Positions 52,961 through 61,531 of a stretch of 64,000 bases of DNA are shown piece after piece (the stretch's first letter is position 1; the number at the start of each line of letters is the position of its first letter). A program made the position numbers and the translations under genes. A model generated the notes under the pieces. The model made no database searches. It was given only the letters and a program-made list of their open reading frames with translations, and was not told the DNA's origin. This stretch comes from Candidatus Lucifugimonas marina (GTDB taxonomy: Bacteria > Chloroflexota > Dehalococcoidia > Lucifugimonadales > Lucifugimonadaceae), in the NCBI GenBank assembly GCA_029593915.1, contig CP046147.1:2294001-2358000 (forward strand), written 5' to 3'.

Positions 52961-53761
52961 CTAGCGCATGAAGAAGCCCCCATCCACGTTCAGCGCCTGA
53001 CCAGTGATGTTCTTCGCATCTTCCGAAACAAAGAACGCCACTGTATCGGCAACATCTTCAGGAGTTTGTTCTTTCTGCATTGGAATGCGTTCGGCAACCA
53101 TGGTGTCGAACACTTCACGCGGGCTCATCCCATCGAACGCAGGATTGTCCTGAGCGTAACGGTCACCCACTTGCTCCCACATCGGAGTCCACAGTAATCC
53201 AGGACAGATAGCGTTCACGGTGATGTTGAACCGGGCAAGTTCCAGCGCTGTCGACTGGGTGAGGCTGATCACAGCTGCTTTCGAAGCCGAGTAGTGAGGT
53301 AGAGACGGCCGCCCTTCCCTGCCGGCTATCGAGGCGAGGTTAACGATCCGGCCTCCACGGCGTTTCGTCATCTGCGACCGAAAAGCGGAGGTAACGTTCG
53401 ACATTCCGATTACGTTCACCTGATAAGTCTGTTTCCAGTCTTCCTCGGTCGAGTGTGAACGTGATTGCCAGCCTGACGATCCGGCTATTCCAGCATTGTT
53501 TACCAGAAAATCGACTGGTCCAAGAGTTTCAGCCGTTGCGGTTGCAAGACCATCACATGCTTCAAGGTTGGTTACATCTGTGATGAAGACGGATGATTTG
53601 CCAGATATCTCTTTGACTTCTGCCGCAGTTTTTTCGGCGGCTTCATCATTGATATCGGCAATCATGACCGACGCGCCTTTGTCGGCCAACTTTAACGCGA
53701 TCGCCCGACCGATGCCTGTTGCACCACCGGTTACGACCGCCACCTGACCCTTGAATATCAC
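52961..53761 (-). CDS. SDR-family oxidoreductase (second of a tandem pair)
   Basis: 266 residues, upstream partner of the previous gene, 33 bases away on the same strand. Features are VVTGGATGIGRA, NNAGIAG, IVNLASIAGREGRPS, catalytic YSASK, and the C-terminal ITGQALNVDGGFFMR, shared with its partner (ITGQALNVDGGI). IADINDEAA after strand 2 again suggests NAD+ preference. Shared PMQKEQTPEDVADTVAFF and MVPLGREQTTEDV segments show a recent common origin. Substrate unknown. Confidence 0.88.
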   Translation of the reverse strand: MIFKGQVAVVTGGATGIGRAIALKLADKGASVMIADINDEAAEKTAAEVKEISGKSSVFITDVTNLEACDGLATATAETLGPVDFLVNNAGIAGSSGWQSRSHSTEEDWKQTYQVNVIGMSNVTSAFRSQMTKRRGGRIVNLASIAGREGRPSLPHYSASKAAVISLTQSTALELARFNITVNAICPGLLWTPMWEQVGDRYAQDNPAFDGMSPREVFDTMVAERIPMQKEQTPEDVADTVAFFVSEDAKNITGQALNVDGGFFMR

Positions 53762-53836
53762 TGTTTACCGTGCAGTTTCATCTTCTACCCACGCTACGAT
53801 TCGGGTCGGGATTATACTTGGATACATCTTATTTCA

Positions 53837-54262
53837 ATGCCTCCACATGGCGTGGATTGTGCGGGTTTGGTGCGCGAATGGATTACAGAATTGACCGTAT
53901 CTAGGAAACAAGCTCTCGAATACGCGTACAAATTGGTTGAGAAACCTCGATCACATCTCAGGGTCGAGCTCAATCAAGATAAAAGTGGGGTAAGTGTCAC
54001 TCACAAAGGGCGCGTCCTAACCCGGGTGTACCTGAACCGCAGCGGAATGAACGCCGCCGTAGCAATTTCTGAGGCCATGGGAATCAAGCTGCCAGCGCTC
54101 GGCGAGAGCAATAGCGGATTGGTGTCTACTGGTCTGCTATATCGGGTGTTTGCACTCTCGCAACTCGACTTCAGAAACCCAGCCTCCTACGAGCTGGCTG
54201 CTGAACTTGTCGATGAAGCAATTTCTATGCAGCGCGGCGGCGGGACGACTTCCGGAGTTTAG
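53837..54262 (+). CDS. Hypothetical protein
   Basis: 141 residues, no membrane segment, not recognised. It has an N-terminal helix (VSRKQALEYAYKLVEKPRSH), a short strand pair (RVELNQDKSGVSVTHKGRVLTRVYLN) and a helical C-terminal half (YELAAELVDEAISMQ). Upstream of the fatty acid cluster on the same strand but separated from it by about 130 bases. Divergent from the SDR pair. Function unknown. Confidence 0.65.
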   Translation: MPPHGVDCAGLVREWITELTVSRKQALEYAYKLVEKPRSHLRVELNQDKSGVSVTHKGRVLTRVYLNRSGMNAAVAISEAMGIKLPALGESNSGLVSTGLLYRVFALSQLDFRNPASYELAAELVDEAISMQRGGGTTSGV

Positions 54263-54393
54263 TTACTGACCATTGCCAAAATTGCCGGTAGTAATTATTA
54301 AGAAATTTTGCTCGCATCGCAGGGCAAATTTACAATGTGCGCATTAGTTCAGATACAACTGCGCATTCGCAGTGGTTCCGCACGAGGATTTTA

Positions 54394-54810
54394 TTGGCAG
54401 CTCCCCTGATTTCGACCGCTGAGGTCGGGCACAAATTTGGCCCATATGACGTCACCATTCCAACCGAAAGGGCGAATGCGTATGCCGTCGCCGTCGGTGG
54501 CGACGAATCACCCGATTACGGCGATTCACTCGCACCAATAATGGTTGTTGCTGCTGCCCTCACTGAACTTATCGAAGATCTCGGGCTATTTTCAGGCGGA
54601 CTGCAGACTGTTCACGCCGGACAAGAGGTTAGCTGGGAACGTCAGGTCAAGATCGGCGAGAAGGTCGATGCCATAGGCAAGCTAGCTGCCAACTCTGTTC
54701 GCCGAGGTAATCACTTCGCCACTGTTTCCGTTTCCTACCAAGATTCAACCGGTGAAGAAATCGGAACGTCATCGACAACGATCATCGTGAGCGGGGAGGC
54801 GTCCTCATGA
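54394..54810 (+). CDS. MaoC-type dehydratase, N-terminal-domain-like (HadA-like)
   Basis: Hot-dog-fold protein. The frame is open from GTG 54337, but a TTG at 54394 with GAGGA eight bases before it and a better N-terminus is preferred; about 139 residues. GPYDVTIPTERANAYAVAVGGDESPDYGD (key E-R-x-x-x-Y-A-x-A-x-G-D, about 20-35) and VHAGQEVSWERQVKIGEKV are typical of the non-catalytic partner in HadAB-type 3-hydroxyacyl dehydratases. It overlaps the catalytic MaoC gene by four bases (ATGA). Confidence 0.78.
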   Translation: MAAPLISTAEVGHKFGPYDVTIPTERANAYAVAVGGDESPDYGDSLAPIMVVAAALTELIEDLGLFSGGLQTVHAGQEVSWERQVKIGEKVDAIGKLAANSVRRGNHFATVSVSYQDSTGEEIGTSSTTIIVSGEASS

Positions 54811-55214
54811 CCTCTCTATCGGTCGGTGACGCACTAACTGGGTTTGAACGGCAGATCACGCAAGATCGAGTCGATGCCTATGCTGAAGCGTCGGGCGATC
54901 ACAATCCGATCCACCTCTACGAATCGTATGCATCAACGACCCAGTTTGGCACTCGCATTGCCCACGGCATGCTGAGCCTCGCACTGGTAACTGAAATGCT
55001 CGCAACTAATTTTCCAAACACCTGGCACGATGGCGGCAAGCTGAAGGTTAGATTCAGTGCCCCAGTGTTCCCGGGTGAAACCGTTGTGACGTACGGAGAA
55101 GTAACGGCGATCGATGAATCTGACGATGGTCTGATCGCTACGTGCACGATTGGGTGCAAAAAGCCCGATGGAACGGATGCGGTTGCCGGGCGAGCGACCG
55201 TTCCATTGGAATAA
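54807..55214 (+). CDS. MaoC-type (R)-3-hydroxyacyl dehydratase (HadB-like)
   Basis: 135 residues, single hot-dog domain with hydratase 2 motif AYAEASGDHNPIHLYESYA (key ASGDHNPIH, Asp and His catalytic, about 28-36) followed by TRIAHGMLSLAL. It probably forms a heterodimer with the preceding MaoC-like gene, as mycobacterial HadAB do, and dehydrates (R)-3-hydroxyacyl chains in type II fatty acid synthesis. Next to plsX and fabG, which fits that role better than polyhydroxyalkanoate metabolism. Confidence 0.88.
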   Translation: MTSLSVGDALTGFERQITQDRVDAYAEASGDHNPIHLYESYASTTQFGTRIAHGMLSLALVTEMLATNFPNTWHDGGKLKVRFSAPVFPGETVVTYGEVTAIDESDDGLIATCTIGCKKPDGTDAVAGRATVPLE

Positions 55215-55268
55215 AATGAACTACCGCTTCTACGGTTTCAGCCGTGGATCAGTAATACGGATTAGATA

Positions 55269-56282
55269 ATGACGGGAATCCCCGAAGGCATAGTTCCAAT
55301 AGCTCTTGATGCGATGGGTGGCGATCACGGCCCATCGGTTACCGTGCCTGCGGCTTTGCAGGCAATCGGTGCTGGCGGGGTTGCGGTAGCACTTGTTGGC
55401 GATGCCGAAGCCATTCAAGCTGAGCTAGATAAATACGACACTCCGGCCAAACAGCTGGTGCAGGTTGTTCCAGCCGAAGGCGTCGTTGAAGAGGGCGAAA
55501 GTCCGGCTCGAGCATTCCGTGCGAAGCCTAACGCGTCGATATTTGTTTCTGCTGGCGCCGTGAAAATGGGCAAAGCTGCGGGATTCGTGAGCATGGGTTC
55601 CACCGGTGCGTCGATTGCAGCCGCAACAGTTGTTTATGGCACTCTCGATGGTATTGATCGTGGCGCACTGGGTGGCCCCGTCGTCGGTTACGCGCCGAAC
55701 ACTGTCATCATCGACCTTGGCACTAACGTCGACACCAAACCGGGACTACTTGTAGATTTCGCAGCGCTCGGCAATGTGATGTCGAAACTGATCTACAAAA
55801 ACGAAAATCCACGAGTCGCATTGTTGAGCGTGGGATCGGAAGAAGGAAAAGGAAACGCCCTCGTCAAAGAGACAACCGATCTTTTGAACTCAACCGATCT
55901 GAATTTCATCGGCAACATCGAGCCTAACGATCTACCCGAAGGCAAAGCCGAGGTAGTTCTATGTGACGGTTTCGTTGGTAACGTTATTCTCAAACTCACC
56001 GAGGGGCTTGGCGATGTGATCGTGAGTCACGTCAAAGAAGTTCTCGGCGAAACTGACGAAAGCGAAAAGCTTTCAAAAGAAATCTTCGAACGCATGAACA
56101 TTCTTGAAGCGTTCGGAGGCGGACCTCTACTCGGCGTGAATGGTCTCGCCATTGTCGGTCACGGTGCGTCTGGGGTGAATGCAGTTGCAAACGCCATCGG
56201 AACCGCAAAATTCGTGGTCGAAACCGGGTTGATTGAAGCGCAACAGGCTGAACTCGACAGAATTAGAGCTGAAGTTAACTAG
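55269..56282 (+). CDS. plsX: Phosphate acyltransferase PlsX
   Basis: Makes acyl-phosphate from acyl-ACP for phospholipid synthesis. 337 residues, normal length. Family motifs: IALDAMGGDHGPSVTVPAAL (key DAMGGDHGP, about 12-20), GFVSMGSTGASIAAA (key STGA) and VLCDGFVGNVILKLTEG (key CDGFxGNVxLK). Begins a run plsX-fabG-enoyl reductase. Its RBS region contains a weak GATTAG only. Confidence 0.96.
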   Translation: MTGIPEGIVPIALDAMGGDHGPSVTVPAALQAIGAGGVAVALVGDAEAIQAELDKYDTPAKQLVQVVPAEGVVEEGESPARAFRAKPNASIFVSAGAVKMGKAAGFVSMGSTGASIAAATVVYGTLDGIDRGALGGPVVGYAPNTVIIDLGTNVDTKPGLLVDFAALGNVMSKLIYKNENPRVALLSVGSEEGKGNALVKETTDLLNSTDLNFIGNIEPNDLPEGKAEVVLCDGFVGNVILKLTEGLGDVIVSHVKEVLGETDESEKLSKEIFERMNILEAFGGGPLLGVNGLAIVGHGASGVNAVANAIGTAKFVVETGLIEAQQAELDRIRAEVN

Positions 56283-56343
56283 CGGCTTTGGGCAGTTCGC
56301 CCAGAACCGATAGTGATGAACGACACAAGATGAGGGTTATATA

Positions 56344-57090
56344 TTGAGCGGCAATACGCCAAGAAGTGCACTGGTAACTGGTGGATCTCGCGGAATTGGA
56401 CGAGCAACTGCTCTCCGACTGGCGGCGAACGGTCATCGAGTTGCGGTGAACTACAACACTCACCCTGATGAAGCAGAGGCTGTCGTCGAAGAAATTCGTT
56501 CGGCAGGTGGCATCGCAACCGCTGTCGGCGGAAACGTCGCTGTCAAAGAAGAAGCGGTTGCCATGATCGATCAGGCCGTCGAAGCACACGGTCCCATCGA
56601 AATACTGATAAACAACGCCGGCGTGATCAACGATTCACTTCTCATGCGTATGAAGGACGAACAGTTCGAGTACACCATGAACGTGAACATGTTCGGCACC
56701 TACTACTGCACCCACAAAGTGATTCCCGGAATGGTAAAAGGCCGCTGGGGTCGAATCATCAACGTATCGTCGGTGGTTGGCATGCGTGGCAACATCGGCC
56801 AGTCGAATTACTCTGCATCTAAAGCAGCTGTTCACGGCTTCACTCAGTCGATAGCAAAAGAAGTCGCTACGCGAGGCATTACTGCAAACGTTGTGGCGCC
56901 CGGCTACATCACTACTGCTACTTCAGCAGATATTTCAGACAAGCAGCGCGACACAGTGCTGACCTGGATTCCTCAAGGTCGATTTGGCGAGCCCGACGAA
57001 GTAGCTCCAACAATCGTCTTCCTGACAACTGACGAAGCGCAGTACATCACTGGCGACATCATCCGCGTCGACGGCGGAATGGCCATCTAG
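56344..57090 (+). CDS. fabG: 3-Oxoacyl-[ACP] reductase FabG
   Basis: 248 residues from a TTG start after GAGGGTT. NADPH-dependent SDR: ALVTGGSRGIGRATA, NNAGVINDSLLMRMKDEQF (key NNAGVxxDxLLxRM, a FabG hallmark), INVSSVVGMRGNIGQSNYSASKAA with catalytic Ser, Tyr and Lys (Y-x3-K), and VVAPGYITTATS. Reduces 3-oxoacyl-ACP. Between plsX and the FabL-type reductase, 7 bases before the latter. Confidence 0.95.
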   Translation: MSGNTPRSALVTGGSRGIGRATALRLAANGHRVAVNYNTHPDEAEAVVEEIRSAGGIATAVGGNVAVKEEAVAMIDQAVEAHGPIEILINNAGVINDSLLMRMKDEQFEYTMNVNMFGTYYCTHKVIPGMVKGRWGRIINVSSVVGMRGNIGQSNYSASKAAVHGFTQSIAKEVATRGITANVVAPGYITTATSADISDKQRDTVLTWIPQGRFGEPDEVAPTIVFLTTDEAQYITGDIIRVDGGMAI

Positions 57091-57096
57091 GTCTGA

Positions 57097-57873
57097 GTGC
57101 ACAATTTGAGTAACTCAAGTAACGATCTATCCGGAAGAATCGCACTGGTTACGGGCGGTTCGCGCGGAATCGGCAAAGCTATCGCTACCGAACTTGGCAG
57201 CCGTGGCGCGACGATAATCATCAACTACCTGAAGAATCACTCAGCGGCTCAAGCGACTGTTGATGAACTCGAAGCTGCCGGAATTTCCGCCACTCGGGTC
57301 AAAGCCCACGTCGGTGATGAAGCAGCAGTCGAATCGCTGGTCAGCAAGATCGAAGAAGAGTTCGGTCGCCTCGATATTCTCGTCAACAACGCCGCTTCCG
57401 GGGTGATGCGCCCTGCAGCCGAGCTTTCGGCAAAGCACTGGGACTGGACGCTCGATATCAACGCCCGAGGGCCCTGGATGCTTGCTGTCGCAGCCTCACG
57501 CCTAATGCCCGAAGGCAGTCGGATCATCAATCTGTCCAGCCCCGGTTCTACCCGCGTTCTCCCTGCTTATTTCGCAGTTGGCGTATCGAAGGCTGCAATC
57601 GAAGCTGTAACTCGTTACCTAGCAGTTGAACTCGGTGAAAAGGGCATCGCCGTCAACACGGTTTCAGCCGGGTTCGTGATGACTGATGCGCTTGATGCGT
57701 TCCCAGACGAACTAGGTGTCAAAGATATTGCGTCAAGGTCAACACCCGCAGGTCGTGTGATTCTGCCGGAAGATGTAGCAAACGTCGTGGCGATGATGTG
57801 CAGCACTGATTCAGAGATGATCCGTGGTCAGGTGATCATGGTCGATGGCGGCGAGACGCTACGCCACCAGTAG
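57097..57873 (+). CDS. fabL: Enoyl-[ACP] reductase III (FabL-like)
   Basis: 258 residues from a GTG start. SDR with ALVTGGSRGIGKAIA and NNAAS, but the active site spacing is PAYFAVGVSKAAIEA: Tyr158 and Lys165 separated by six residues (Y-x6-K), as in enoyl reductases, not Y-x3-K. Sequence around it (VGVSKAAIEAVTRYLAVEL, STPAGR, MIRGQVIMVDGG) agrees closely with Bacillus FabL. So it is the likely last-step reductase of fatty acid elongation and would be triclosan-insensitive by family analogy (inference). Confidence 0.85.
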   Translation: MHNLSNSSNDLSGRIALVTGGSRGIGKAIATELGSRGATIIINYLKNHSAAQATVDELEAAGISATRVKAHVGDEAAVESLVSKIEEEFGRLDILVNNAASGVMRPAAELSAKHWDWTLDINARGPWMLAVAASRLMPEGSRIINLSSPGSTRVLPAYFAVGVSKAAIEAVTRYLAVELGEKGIAVNTVSAGFVMTDALDAFPDELGVKDIASRSTPAGRVILPEDVANVVAMMCSTDSEMIRGQVIMVDGGETLRHQ

Positions 57874-57898
57874 ATTCGCTTTCATCGACTGGAACCGA

Positions 57899-58867
57899 CT
57901 ATCGAACTGTCGTTGCGACTCCGTCAGCATCAAGCACAGTTGCGGAATCTAGAAACGCTTTGCGTACAAGTGCAAGACTCAAAAACGTGCCTGATTCGGT
58001 TTGTAGCGCTGAAGCGCTTGTAACCACACCCGCTGGCTTGCCACTGCTCGACAGTTTCGTACCCTCTCCGAGCGGCACTTCGGATATCAGTACTTTCACG
58101 TTGCGCTGAACTTTGTCGTAAGCATCGAGTCGAGCGATCACTTCTTGCCCGACATAGCAGCCTTTGTCCCAATCGATCAGATCAAGTAGCCCTGCTTCAA
58201 TCGGGTTGGAGTGCTCACCGTACTCTTTTTCGGAACCAGGAATTTCATTGTCGATGCGGAACAGCTCAATATTTGCAGCATCGACTTCGACGGCGCCCGC
58301 TTTAGAGAACTTTTCCAGAACCTCCGCGGCATTTTCGCTCTCGCAGATTACGTCGATCCACTCAACTCCTCGCGAAGTATCGGAAGCGATCACCACTCGG
58401 GTGCCCGCAAATGAAAGGTCGACCGCACCATCGGATTCGACATTCACTTCGAACATTCCCGCCACAAGCTGCCGAGCACCGGGTCCCACGAGTGAAATTC
58501 GTTTGCTCGATGCCGACATGTCTTCCAATTCGGCGTCTTCGATGATCGTGTAGTAGTCGATTGCTGATATGAGTCGTTCAGAGTTGTCTGAATCTGAGAT
58601 CAGCAGAAGATCGTGCTCGGGTTCGGGAACGTTGGCGACCAGAAATACGTCAACGACTCTTCCCTTGTCCGAGGTCAAAGCGCTACGCCGAGATTGCCCC
58701 GGCTTAACACTTAGAAGATCTTTCGTGGTCAGCCGATGAAGCAGATCAAGAGCATCTGAGCCCTTGTGCGAAACGATGGTCGCGGTATCCCAGCCATAAA
58801 CGCCGCAGCGGTTTTCCAGCGCGTTTTGCTGGATAGGATCAGCTTTGGTCGTTAGCGGAGTTTGCAT
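57899..58867 (-). CDS. ygfZ: Folate-binding YgfZ/GcvT-like Fe-S maturation protein
   Basis: 322 residues with the GcvT-like fold and the signature KGCYVGQE at 235-242 (Cys237). LLHRLTTKDL, ALTSDKGRVVDVFLV and IPGSEKEYGEHSNPIEAGL fit YgfZ rather than the glycine-cleavage T protein. Helps repair or assembly of certain Fe-S enzymes with tetrahydrofolate. Downstream of the ErpA-like gene by 42 bases on the same strand, so the two form one Fe-S maturation unit. Confidence 0.92.
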   Translation of the reverse strand: MQTPLTTKADPIQQNALENRCGVYGWDTATIVSHKGSDALDLLHRLTTKDLLSVKPGQSRRSALTSDKGRVVDVFLVANVPEPEHDLLLISDSDNSERLISAIDYYTIIEDAELEDMSASSKRISLVGPGARQLVAGMFEVNVESDGAVDLSFAGTRVVIASDTSRGVEWIDVICESENAAEVLEKFSKAGAVEVDAANIELFRIDNEIPGSEKEYGEHSNPIEAGLLDLIDWDKGCYVGQEVIARLDAYDKVQRNVKVLISEVPLGEGTKLSSSGKPAGVVTSASALQTESGTFLSLALVRKAFLDSATVLDADGVATTVR

Positions 58868-58909
58868 AATTCGATTTCGGTGAGACGTGTGGTCTATCGT
58901 GCGAACGAA

Positions 58910-59269
58910 CTATACCGAGAACGACGTTCCACATCCGCAGGTTTTAGCTGCGTTAGGATTCGAGAATTCGAACCCCTTGCCGTTGAGACCATCGGAGAAA
59001 TCGAGAACAGTTCCAGCGAGGAATACGAACGCCTTCTTGGGAACGTAAACCTCGACGCCGTGGTGAACGATGACCTTGTCGTCTTCCTCAGCGCCTTCAA
59101 CGATATCGAGAACGTATGTTAATCCCGAACAACCACCACCCTTCACAGCGACTTTCAGGCCGAATTTCTCCATGCCCTTGTCGGCAGCAAACTTACGAAC
59201 CTTGTCCGCTGCTTTCTCTGTGATCTCAATTGTGTTGATTGGAACGGAACGTTCCGGCGCCATCGTCAT
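58910..59269 (-). CDS. Iron-sulphur carrier, ErpA/IscA (HesB) family
   Basis: 119 residues, A-type carrier. The three ligand cysteines are Cys47 (KGGGCSGLTYVLD), Cys111 and Cys113 (CGCGTSFSV at the end). SEED of sequence: ITEKAADKVRKF at the N-terminus and FSNPNAAKTCGCG at the C-terminus are canonical. Transfers Fe-S clusters to apo-proteins, plausibly including the ACIII Fe-S subunit. First gene of a two-gene unit with ygfZ. Confidence 0.94.
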   Translation of the reverse strand: MTMAPERSVPINTIEITEKAADKVRKFAADKGMEKFGLKVAVKGGGCSGLTYVLDIVEGAEEDDKVIVHHGVEVYVPKKAFVFLAGTVLDFSDGLNGKGFEFSNPNAAKTCGCGTSFSV

Positions 59270-59335
59270 CGATTTTCACCTGCTGTTAGTAGATCTACGG
59301 TGCTACTCACGCTATGTGATCTATTCTCGCGTGGA

Positions 59336-59371
59336 AAAGACTTTCGCGCAAAAAATTCGCGTAAAGTCTTT
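59336..59371. promoter_or_regulatory. Inverted repeat in the erpA-hisH intergenic region
   Basis: AAAGACTTTCGCG-CAAAAAATT-CGCGTAAAGTCTTT: 13-bp arms with one bulged T. It sits midway in the 199-base divergent gap. No T-run follows on the plus strand, so it is not a normal terminator. It may be an operator or an mRNA leader structure for the his genes; function is inference. Confidence 0.5.
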
Positions 59372-59468
59372 GTGAGAAGTAATTTACGAGAGATTTGATG
59401 AATTTAGAACTACAATTGATGCTTCGTGCAAAATCGAAGTGATGCCAAATTTGTAGTGGATCAACAGA

Positions 59469-60143
59469 ATGCCTGAAAACTCCAAAAAACCACGCATAGT
59501 CGTTCTTAATACTCGTGCCGCAAACGTGCACAGCGTTGAGAAGGCTTTGCGCAAGGTCGGAGCTGTTCCAATCGTGACTAGCGATCCTTCAGAACTGGCA
59601 TCTGCAGATGCTGCGGTATTACCCGGTGTCGGAGCGAGTGATGCGGTAATGACCGCGCTAAACTCGCTCGAGATGTCGGCCCCTGTAAAAGAGTTCGCAG
59701 CTTCTGGGAAACCGCTGCTGTGTGTTTGTGTAGGCCTTCAGGTGCTGTTCGATAGCTCAGAAGAAGGCGAACTTCCCGGGCTTGGTTTGGTCGACGGCAA
59801 CGTGCAACTCATCCCATCCGGAATGACCGACGAACTTGGTGCAGCTATGAAAGTTCCGCACATGGGCTGGAATGAAGTGACGTTCGCCGGCGCAGAAGCT
59901 GACCGAAATCCCATGTTCAAAGGCATCCCACAGGGTTCACACTTCTACTTTGTGCACTCGTACCGCTGCGTGCCCGACGAGCAAGCTGAAATCGCAGCAA
60001 CCGCGAACTATGGCGTTGAAATATGTGCAGCAGTCGCCAGAGGAAACGTTGTTGGAACTCAGTTCCACCCCGAAAAAAGTGGCGACGTGGGACTTCAGAT
60101 TTACAAAAACTTTCTCGACCTAGCTTCAGCACAAGCTAAATAA
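59469..60143 (+). CDS. hisH: Imidazole glycerol phosphate synthase, glutaminase subunit
   Basis: 224 residues. Class I glutamine amidotransferase: VLPGVGASDAVM, the nucleophile Cys in CVGLQVLF (usual CLGMQ), MGWNEV, FYFVHSYRC, and GTQFHPEKSGDVG with the His-Glu pair. Supplies ammonia to HisF. First gene of a his cluster, whose other histidine genes (hisA, hisF, hisIE) follow with two extra genes interspersed. Confidence 0.95.
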   Translation: MPENSKKPRIVVLNTRAANVHSVEKALRKVGAVPIVTSDPSELASADAAVLPGVGASDAVMTALNSLEMSAPVKEFAASGKPLLCVCVGLQVLFDSSEEGELPGLGLVDGNVQLIPSGMTDELGAAMKVPHMGWNEVTFAGAEADRNPMFKGIPQGSHFYFVHSYRCVPDEQAEIAATANYGVEICAAVARGNVVGTQFHPEKSGDVGLQIYKNFLDLASAQAK

Positions 60144-60171
60144 ACGAACTACTCGCTCGCTAAGAAACCAC

Positions 60172-60906
60172 ATGGATATTTACCCAGCAATCGATCTACG
60201 AAACGGACACTGCGTTCGCCTGACTCAGGGCGATTACGACAGAGAGACCGTCTTCGATGACGATCCGGCCGCAGTTGCAAAGCGCTGGGTAGATCAGGGT
60301 GCTCGCAAAATGCACGTCGTCGATCTAGACGGAGCCCGTGATGGTGTTCGTGCAAATGCTGATGCAGTGGCAGCGATAGTTGAAGCTATCGATATTCCTG
60401 TTCAACTCGGCGGTGGTGTGCGAGACGCAGCTGAAGCAAGTCGACTCATCGACATGGGCGTTGACCGCGTAATCATCGGAACGGCAGCAATCGAAGCGCC
60501 TGACGAGGTTCAGAAGGCGGTCGAAGATGTGGGTGCCGACCATGTAATCGTCGGAATCGATGCCCGAGATGGCATGGTCCAGACTCGTGGTTGGCTCGAG
60601 ACTTCAGAAGTAACCGCCATCGACCTTGCCCGGCAGATGGTGGAACTGGGTGTTAGACGGTTTATCTACACGGATACCAGTCGAGATGGCACATTGACCC
60701 ACCCAAACTTCGACGCGGTTGCCGAACTGAGCGACAACGTGCGATATCCTATTATCGTGGCTGGTGGAATTGCATCCATTGACGACCTCGTCGGATTGGC
60801 GAAGTTGGGTGTGGAAGGTGCAATATCAGGCATGGCTATTTATTCAGGCGCACTCGATCTTAAGAGCGCCATTGAAACGATCGACGAAATGACAACCGCT
60901 GGATAA
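60172..60906 (+). CDS. hisA: Phosphoribosylformimino-5-aminoimidazole carboxamide ribotide isomerase
   Basis: 244 residues, (beta/alpha)8 barrel. AIDLRNGHCVRLTQGDY at the start carries the first catalytic Asp (AIDL), the second is in VGIDARDGMVQTRGW, with phosphate loops GGGVRD and VAGGIAS. Opens the aminoaldose ring and passes PRFAR to HisHF. Lies 28 bases after hisH. Confidence 0.96.
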   Translation: MDIYPAIDLRNGHCVRLTQGDYDRETVFDDDPAAVAKRWVDQGARKMHVVDLDGARDGVRANADAVAAIVEAIDIPVQLGGGVRDAAEASRLIDMGVDRVIIGTAAIEAPDEVQKAVEDVGADHVIVGIDARDGMVQTRGWLETSEVTAIDLARQMVELGVRRFIYTDTSRDGTLTHPNFDAVAELSDNVRYPIIVAGGIASIDDLVGLAKLGVEGAISGMAIYSGALDLKSAIETIDEMTTAG

Positions 60907-60940
60907 CTTTTAGCGGAACTTGTGAACGGAACAGACACGA

Positions 60941-61516
60941 ATGCCAACCAAAACTTCGGTAGACAAAGTAGAAGCTCTACTCAACCCGACGCTTGAGGAA
61001 ACTTACGACCCTCAATCGATGATCGCGTTGGTCCCGATCCACAACGACCAAAAGGTTGCCGACATCGGTTCAGGCCCTGGCTGGTTGTCGATCCCGCTCG
61101 CCAAGTATGTGTACGCAGGCACCTGCTATGCCATCGACGTGCAAGAAGAAATGCTCAAGCACGTGAAAGAACAGGGCGAAGCAGCAAAGCTCGGAAATAT
61201 CGAAACTCTAGTTTCCAAAGAGAATTCAATTCCACTGGATGACGAATCACTCGATGGCGTTGCGCTTTCGGATGTACTCCACGAAACCAGCAAACCAAAG
61301 ACTCTAATCAAAGAGGCTGCTCGACTTCTCAAGAAGTCAGGTTGGATTTCAATCGTTGAGTGGCTGCCTGTTGAAGGCAAAGCCAAAGTTGGACCTGCCG
61401 CTTCGAAGCGGGTTGTTCAGCAGGAAATGCGAGAAGCAGTAGAAGCACTTGGCTTCACGACTCTCACATCACGCCAGCTCACGCCTCACCGCTACATCAT
61501 CGTCGCTCGCAAGTAG
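60941..61516 (+). CDS. SAM-dependent methyltransferase (class I)
   Basis: 191 residues. SAM-binding motif VADIGSGPGWLSIPLA (about 38-53), followed by CYAIDVQEEML, VALSDVLHETSKPKTLIKEAARLLKKSG, WLP. The layout is that of UbiE/Methyltransferase_11 small-molecule methyltransferases. It sits between hisA and hisF with tight spacing, so it is transcribed with the histidine genes, but no role for a methyltransferase in histidine synthesis is known. Substrate unknown. Confidence 0.85.
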   Translation: MPTKTSVDKVEALLNPTLEETYDPQSMIALVPIHNDQKVADIGSGPGWLSIPLAKYVYAGTCYAIDVQEEMLKHVKEQGEAAKLGNIETLVSKENSIPLDDESLDGVALSDVLHETSKPKTLIKEAARLLKKSGWISIVEWLPVEGKAKVGPAASKRVVQQEMREAVEALGFTTLTSRQLTPHRYIIVARK

Positions 61517-61531
61517 ACCGGAGTCCCCACG

